This document shows, in pieces, positions 5,997 through 8,700 of a stretch of DNA of 8,700 nt. The first letter of the stretch is position 1, and every line of letters starts with the position of its first letter. Source of the stretch: Methanosarcinales archaeon (lineage in GTDB: Archaea; Halobacteriota; Syntropharchaeia; Alkanophagales; Methanospirareceae); the NCBI GenBank assembly GCA_016649585.1, contig JAENXH010000041.1, positions 1 to 8,700 of the forward strand, written 5' to 3'. The notes under the pieces were generated by a model. It searched no databases, had not been told where the DNA came from, and saw only the letters and a program-made list of their open reading frames with translations. Both the position numbers and the translations under genes were made by a program.

Positions 5997-6038
5997 TGAA
6001 CGGCGCTAAAAATAGTTGTTGAGCGATATTGAACGGCG
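5997..6038 (+). repeat. Direct repeat TGAACGGCG, two copies
   Basis: TGAACGGCG occurs at 5997-6005 and again at 6030-6038, 33 bases apart start to start (about three helical turns), between carS and the marker-15-like gene. Being on the same face of the DNA upstream of a TATA-like element, the copies could be regulator sites. With only two short copies, chance is possible. Confidence 0.35.
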
Positions 6039-6057
6039 GCATTGAAAAAAGCGTAAT

Positions 6058-6070
6058 GTTTAATTAAAAT
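6058..6070 (+). promoter_or_regulatory. Probable TATA box for the marker-15-like gene
   Basis: GTTTAATTAAAAT is a good archaeal TATA element centred about 24 bases before ATG 6087. That spacing would place the transcription start at or very near the start codon, giving a leaderless mRNA, which agrees with the lack of a ribosome-binding site. It suggests this gene starts its own transcript rather than depending on carS. Confidence 0.45.
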
Positions 6071-6086
6071 CCCGATCTACAATGCA

Positions 6087-7364
6087 ATGTTTAATAAGAA
6101 AACTATGGGGAAGACGAAGAAGGCCAAAGGAGGGGAGGAAGGGATAAAGATAGCACAAGTCTCTTGTGGCACCATCTATGGAAACGTGCAGCATGAGATA
6201 GAGAAAGCTGCGGCAGAAGTGGGTGCAGAGCTATATGTGCCCGAAGTTGACCTGGACTATGTAAAAGAGAAGGTGGACGAATTTGGCTATGACATGAAGA
6301 AGAGCCTGGGATTAAGTGTGGCGTTGGCGCGAGGCTACGCCGTGTCGGAAGGGCTAAGCGATGCTGACGCGGTATTCCTGGCAGGGTGTCACAAATGTCC
6401 GCGGGGGGCGGTTATACGGACAGAAATCCGGAAGATCATACAGGAAAAGACAAATCTGCCCATTGTTATGTATCCTTTTTCTGAACGGACAAAGGCGGGT
6501 GAGTTACTGACGAGAATGGAAGCACTGGTTACGATAGTGAGACGGAGATGGATCTTGGAGCGGACGGTGCAAGAGGGGCTTACTGCGGGCATAGATTCCG
6601 GTTCGACAACCACAAAGGCAGCGATAATGCAGGATAACGAGGTGTTAGGTGCTACGTGGACACCATCAAGGGACGTGGTAAAAACAGCAGAAAAAGTCTT
6701 TGCAGAAGCACTGGAAATTGCAGGCGTGAAGCGGGAGGATATAGAGGCTCTGGGGACCACTGGTTATGGCAGACATGCAGTAGGTGAGCATTTCAAAGCG
6801 GATCTGGTGCAGGAGGAGCTGACGGTGAACGCGAAGGCTGCAATGTATCTTGCGGGCATCGAGAAGGGGGAAGCTATGATCATCGACATTGGCGGTATGG
6901 ACAATAAGATAATCACGGCATATGATGGCATTCCTGATAACTTCACAATGGGCGGGATATGCGCTGGCGCTTCAGGAAGATTCCTTGAAATGGTAGCACG
7001 TAGACTGGGCGTCGATGTGGTGGAAATGGGTAAGTTAGCATTGGAAGGCGATTATACTAAAGTCAAGACGGACAGCTATTGCATCGTTTTTGGTATTCAG
7101 GACCTTGTATCAGCATTATCAAGTGGAGCGAGGAAGGAAGATGTTGCGGCTGCGGCTTGCCATTCGGTCGTGGAACAGGTAAAAGAGCAGTTGTTACAGG
7201 AAATAGACCTCAGACAGCCTGCAATAGAGGTTGGCGGCACTGCTTTGGTTGAAGGCGTGCCGGTAGCGATGAACGATGTACTGGGATTTGATGTGATTGT
7301 GCCACTGTATCCACAGTACATAGGTGCAGTGGGCGGAGCACTGCTCTCCTCGTCCTTCAGGTAA
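6087..7364 (+). CDS. BadF/HgdC-type ATPase, methanogenesis marker protein 15 family
   Basis: This resembles methanogenesis marker protein 15, a protein found in methyl-coenzyme M reductase-containing archaea and related to the ATP-driven activators of 2-hydroxyacyl-CoA dehydratases and benzoyl-CoA reductase. Those activators are homodimers with one [4Fe-4S] cluster between subunits that inject low-potential electrons. The 425-aa protein has an N-terminal domain (21-160; IKIAQVSCGTIYGN, and a CHKCPRG motif with C101 and C104). The ASKHA-fold ATPase follows: phosphate loop LTAGIDSGSTTTK (165-177), TTGYGRHAV (224-232), IDIGGMDNK (267-274), cluster cysteine C292 in GGICAGASGRFLE, second cysteine C332 in SYCIVFG, and the final YIGAVGGALL. 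Both cluster cysteines are kept. The precise role is unknown; assisting activation of methyl-coenzyme M reductase or another low-potential enzyme is inference. The start could also be ATG 6105; the first 20 residues are basic. Confidence 0.85.
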   Translation: MFNKKTMGKTKKAKGGEEGIKIAQVSCGTIYGNVQHEIEKAAAEVGAELYVPEVDLDYVKEKVDEFGYDMKKSLGLSVALARGYAVSEGLSDADAVFLAGCHKCPRGAVIRTEIRKIIQEKTNLPIVMYPFSERTKAGELLTRMEALVTIVRRRWILERTVQEGLTAGIDSGSTTTKAAIMQDNEVLGATWTPSRDVVKTAEKVFAEALEIAGVKREDIEALGTTGYGRHAVGEHFKADLVQEELTVNAKAAMYLAGIEKGEAMIIDIGGMDNKIITAYDGIPDNFTMGGICAGASGRFLEMVARRLGVDVVEMGKLALEGDYTKVKTDSYCIVFGIQDLVSALSSGARKEDVAAAACHSVVEQVKEQLLQEIDLRQPAIEVGGTALVEGVPVAMNDVLGFDVIVPLYPQYIGAVGGALLSSSFR

Positions 7365-7370
7365 AAAGTC

Positions 7371-7790
7371 ATGTTGCGGTTCATTGGTGTTGTGGAGAAG
7401 GTGGACGAAAGAGGAGTATCTAAGATAAGAATTTTTGATGAATTTTGTGACGGCTTGGACGGGTTGGATACCTTCTCACATATTCTCATCCTCTACTGGT
7501 TCCATTTACGGGATACAGAGGAGGAAAGAGGTGTGCTAAGAGTAATTCCACGGAGGCATCAGGGATCGCCGGAAGTAGGTGTGTTCGCTTCGAGGAGTCC
7601 AAGCAGACCGAATCCGATTGGATTATGCGTAGTGGAACTGGTGAAGATGGAAGGGAATATTTTATTGGTGAAAGGGCTTGATGCGTTAGAAGGCTCTCCA
7701 GTAATTGATCTCAAGCCGTACATCCCACGGGCAGATGCATTCCCCGATGCTGTGGTTCCACAGTGGACTCTCCGCGGGCCTAAAACATGA
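7371..7790 (+). CDS. trmO: tRNA m6t6A37 methyltransferase (TrmO)
   Basis: TrmO uses S-adenosylmethionine to methylate N6 of threonylcarbamoyladenosine at position 37 of tRNAs reading ACN codons, improving decoding. The 139-aa protein is the core beta-barrel domain: FIGVVEK at 4-10, then the SAM-binding signature GVFASRSPSRPNPIGL at 70-85 and LDALEGSPVIDLKPYIP at 103-119. The longer bacterial form (about 235 aa) has a C-terminal domain that is absent here, as is usual in archaea. It follows the ATPase gene by only 6 bases, so the two are almost certainly co-transcribed. The ATG at 7371 fits the family start. Confidence 0.93.
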   Translation: MLRFIGVVEKVDERGVSKIRIFDEFCDGLDGLDTFSHILILYWFHLRDTEEERGVLRVIPRRHQGSPEVGVFASRSPSRPNPIGLCVVELVKMEGNILLVKGLDALEGSPVIDLKPYIPRADAFPDAVVPQWTLRGPKT

Positions 7791-7803
7791 TGTTTTTCGA
7801 AGG

Positions 7804-8304
7804 ATGGACGTCAAGATAATTCGTAGTCGAAGAAGAAAGAAAACGATAAGTGCGCGTGAAGTAGACGGAGCCATCCACTTATATCTTCCTATAGGGCTTT
7901 CACGCGAGGAGGAATCCAGGTATGTTCAGTGGGCGAAGAAGCGGTTTGAAGCACAGCGTCGTAAAAAGGAACTCATGGAGAATAATACTGATGAAATGCT
8001 GGAAAAACGTGCGCGTGAACTAAACAAGCGGTATTTTTCCGGGGAACTCTCCTGGGTGCAGATATGCTATACGACCGAGCAGAATGCACGCACCTTCGGG
8101 ATTTGTAACACTACAAACAAAACAATCAGGATTTCAGATCGCCTTCTGAAAATGCCGAAATTTGTGCATGATTACGTTGTGGTGCATGAGCTTGCACACT
8201 TGAAAGTGCCACGACACGGACCCGACTTTTGGAAACTTGTAAACGGATACCCAAAAACAGAACGGGCTCGCGGATATTTAATGGCGATTGGCATGAGTGA
8301 TTGA
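7804..8304 (+). CDS. YgjP/SprT-like zinc metallopeptidase (DUF45)
   Basis: The 166-aa protein belongs to the YgjP-like metallopeptidase family. Zinc ligands and catalytic glutamate are visible as VVVHELAHLKVPRHGPDFW: H128, E129, H132 and third ligand H138. Upstream parts fit the family: an N-terminal strand region (VKIIRSRRRKKTISAREV), DGAIHLYLPIGLS, and NARTFGICNTTNKTIRIS, which probably lines the active site. There is no signal peptide or membrane segment, so it is cytoplasmic. I start at ATG 7804, with GAAGG just before it. The frame is open upstream to 7705, but that would overlap trmO by 86 bases and add 33 non-family residues. It is 13 bases after trmO. The substrate is unknown; SprT-like enzymes often act on DNA-protein crosslinks, but that function is not established for this group. 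Confidence 0.9.
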   Translation: MDVKIIRSRRRKKTISAREVDGAIHLYLPIGLSREEESRYVQWAKKRFEAQRRKKELMENNTDEMLEKRARELNKRYFSGELSWVQICYTTEQNARTFGICNTTNKTIRISDRLLKMPKFVHDYVVVHELAHLKVPRHGPDFWKLVNGYPKTERARGYLMAIGMSD

Positions 8305-8408
8305 GATGTTCGTGTTTTAGGAGGGATTTTAATTTATGCTTCCGAAAAGAACTTGAAAGTAAATGATAAAAGAAAATTAAGGTGAAAAGAAAACAAACAC
8401 AAAATAAA
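8305..8408. other. Intergenic region before argH with a strong SD and 6-codon ORF
   Basis: The region is AT-rich and contains a strong ribosome-binding-like AGGAGGG (8319-8325). A 6-codon open frame follows (ATG 8336, residues MLPKRT, stop 8354-8356). TTTTAATTTAT at 8327-8337 could be a TATA box for argH instead. I see no RNA gene or stable hairpin. Confidence 0.3.
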
Positions 8409-8700
8409 ATGCAAAAAGATTACATTTTGTCACTGGAAGCCGACAGATGGCTATTTCATGCGGATATCCTTGTGGACAAGGCGCATGTGGTGATGTTAAA
8501 GGAGCGCGGTATCATAAAGAAGGCTGAAGCGGCGGCCATTCTGAACTGCTTGGCAGACATAGAAGAGAGGGGAGAGGATTTTATTGAGCATGAACTCTCC
8601 GCATACGAGGATGTGCACACGGCGATCGAATCTGTAGTGATACGGGAAATAGGTGAGGACGCAGGCGGAAGGATGCACACCGGACGGTCAAGGAATGATG
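8409..8700 (+). CDS. argH: Argininosuccinate lyase (ArgH), N-terminal part, cut by window end
   Basis: ArgH splits argininosuccinate into arginine and fumarate, the last step of arginine synthesis, as a cytoplasmic tetramer. From ATG 8409 the frame stays open to the window edge and gives 97 codons. Family sequence is clear: SLEADRWLFHADILVDKAHVVML at 8-30, the DVHTAIE motif at 68-74 (an active-site histidine region), and GRMHTGRSRND at 87-97 (substrate-binding TGRSRNDQ signature). The N-terminus before SLEADRW is only 7 residues, about 10-20 shorter than usual. An in-frame GTG at 8382 would add 9 mostly basic or polar residues (KRKQTQNK). Which start is used is uncertain, and neither has a good ribosome-binding site. 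The signature of the fumarase/ArgH superfamily lies beyond the window. Confidence 0.93.
   Translation, partial: MQKDYILSLEADRWLFHADILVDKAHVVMLKERGIIKKAEAAAILNCLADIEERGEDFIEHELSAYEDVHTAIESVVIREIGEDAGGRMHTGRSRND

Noticed and set aside
6389..6760. Minus-strand 123-codon open frame inside the ATPase gene
   Set aside because: It is antisense to the conserved ATPase region, and I see no start signal or motif.
7705..7803. 33-residue N-terminal extension of the metallopeptidase
   Set aside because: It would overlap the end of trmO in another frame; ATG 7804 with GAAGG before it matches the family start.
1..8700. CRISPR array, insertion sequence, tRNA or riboswitch
   Set aside because: I saw no regularly spaced long repeats, transposase motifs, terminal repeats, or cloverleaf sequences.

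Overview
The window looks like chromosomal DNA from a methyl-coenzyme M reductase-bearing euryarchaeon, either a methanogen or an anaerobic methane oxidiser. Three things support this. It has archaeal ether-lipid genes: CDP-archaeol synthase (carS) and a CDP-alcohol phosphotransferase. It has an archaeal Sm-like protein and a COG1395-type archaeal helix-turn-helix regulator. It also carries a BadF/HgdC-type ATPase resembling methanogenesis marker protein 15. The overall look (moderate GC, short AT-rich spacers, heptamer low-complexity arrays) fits ANME-1/Methanophagales, but that lineage assignment is an inference from memory and was not tested.

Layout. Bases 1-146 hold the end of something upstream (protein end or RNA end, unresolved), a degenerate 7-bp tandem repeat and a T-rich inverted repeat. 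They are followed by a plus-strand CDP-alcohol phosphotransferase (147-788). A minus-strand block then runs leftward from about 4025 to 823: lsm, proC, a COG1395 regulator, purE, a frameshifted VapC/PIN gene, and an overlapping small 70-aa gene. lsm and proC overlap by ATGA; the next three gaps are each about 40 bases, so the block could be one transcript. A plus-strand block starts from the divergent 50-base promoter region at 4026-4075: pyrC, carS, the marker-15-like ATPase, trmO, a YgjP-type metallopeptidase, and argH, which is cut by the window edge at 8700. There is no gene-free stretch above 300 bases. The largest gaps are 1-146, 5995-6086 and 8305-8408, and each is described below.

How the genes fit together. 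Most are housekeeping genes: pyrimidine (pyrC), purine (purE), proline (proC) and arginine (argH) synthesis, tRNA modification (trmO), and RNA binding (lsm). carS makes CDP-archaeol, which is the substrate class used by enzymes like the phosphotransferase at 147-788, so two steps of polar ether-lipid synthesis lie within about 5 kb. The accessory parts are the broken PIN toxin with its unusual small partner and the heptamer repeats. I did not find CRISPR arrays, insertion sequences, tRNAs or an obviously new multi-gene system. The most worthwhile items are the VapC frameshift, the overlapping 70-aa gene, the repeat arrays, the marker-15-like ATPase sitting apart from other methanogenesis genes, and the unusual argH 5' end.
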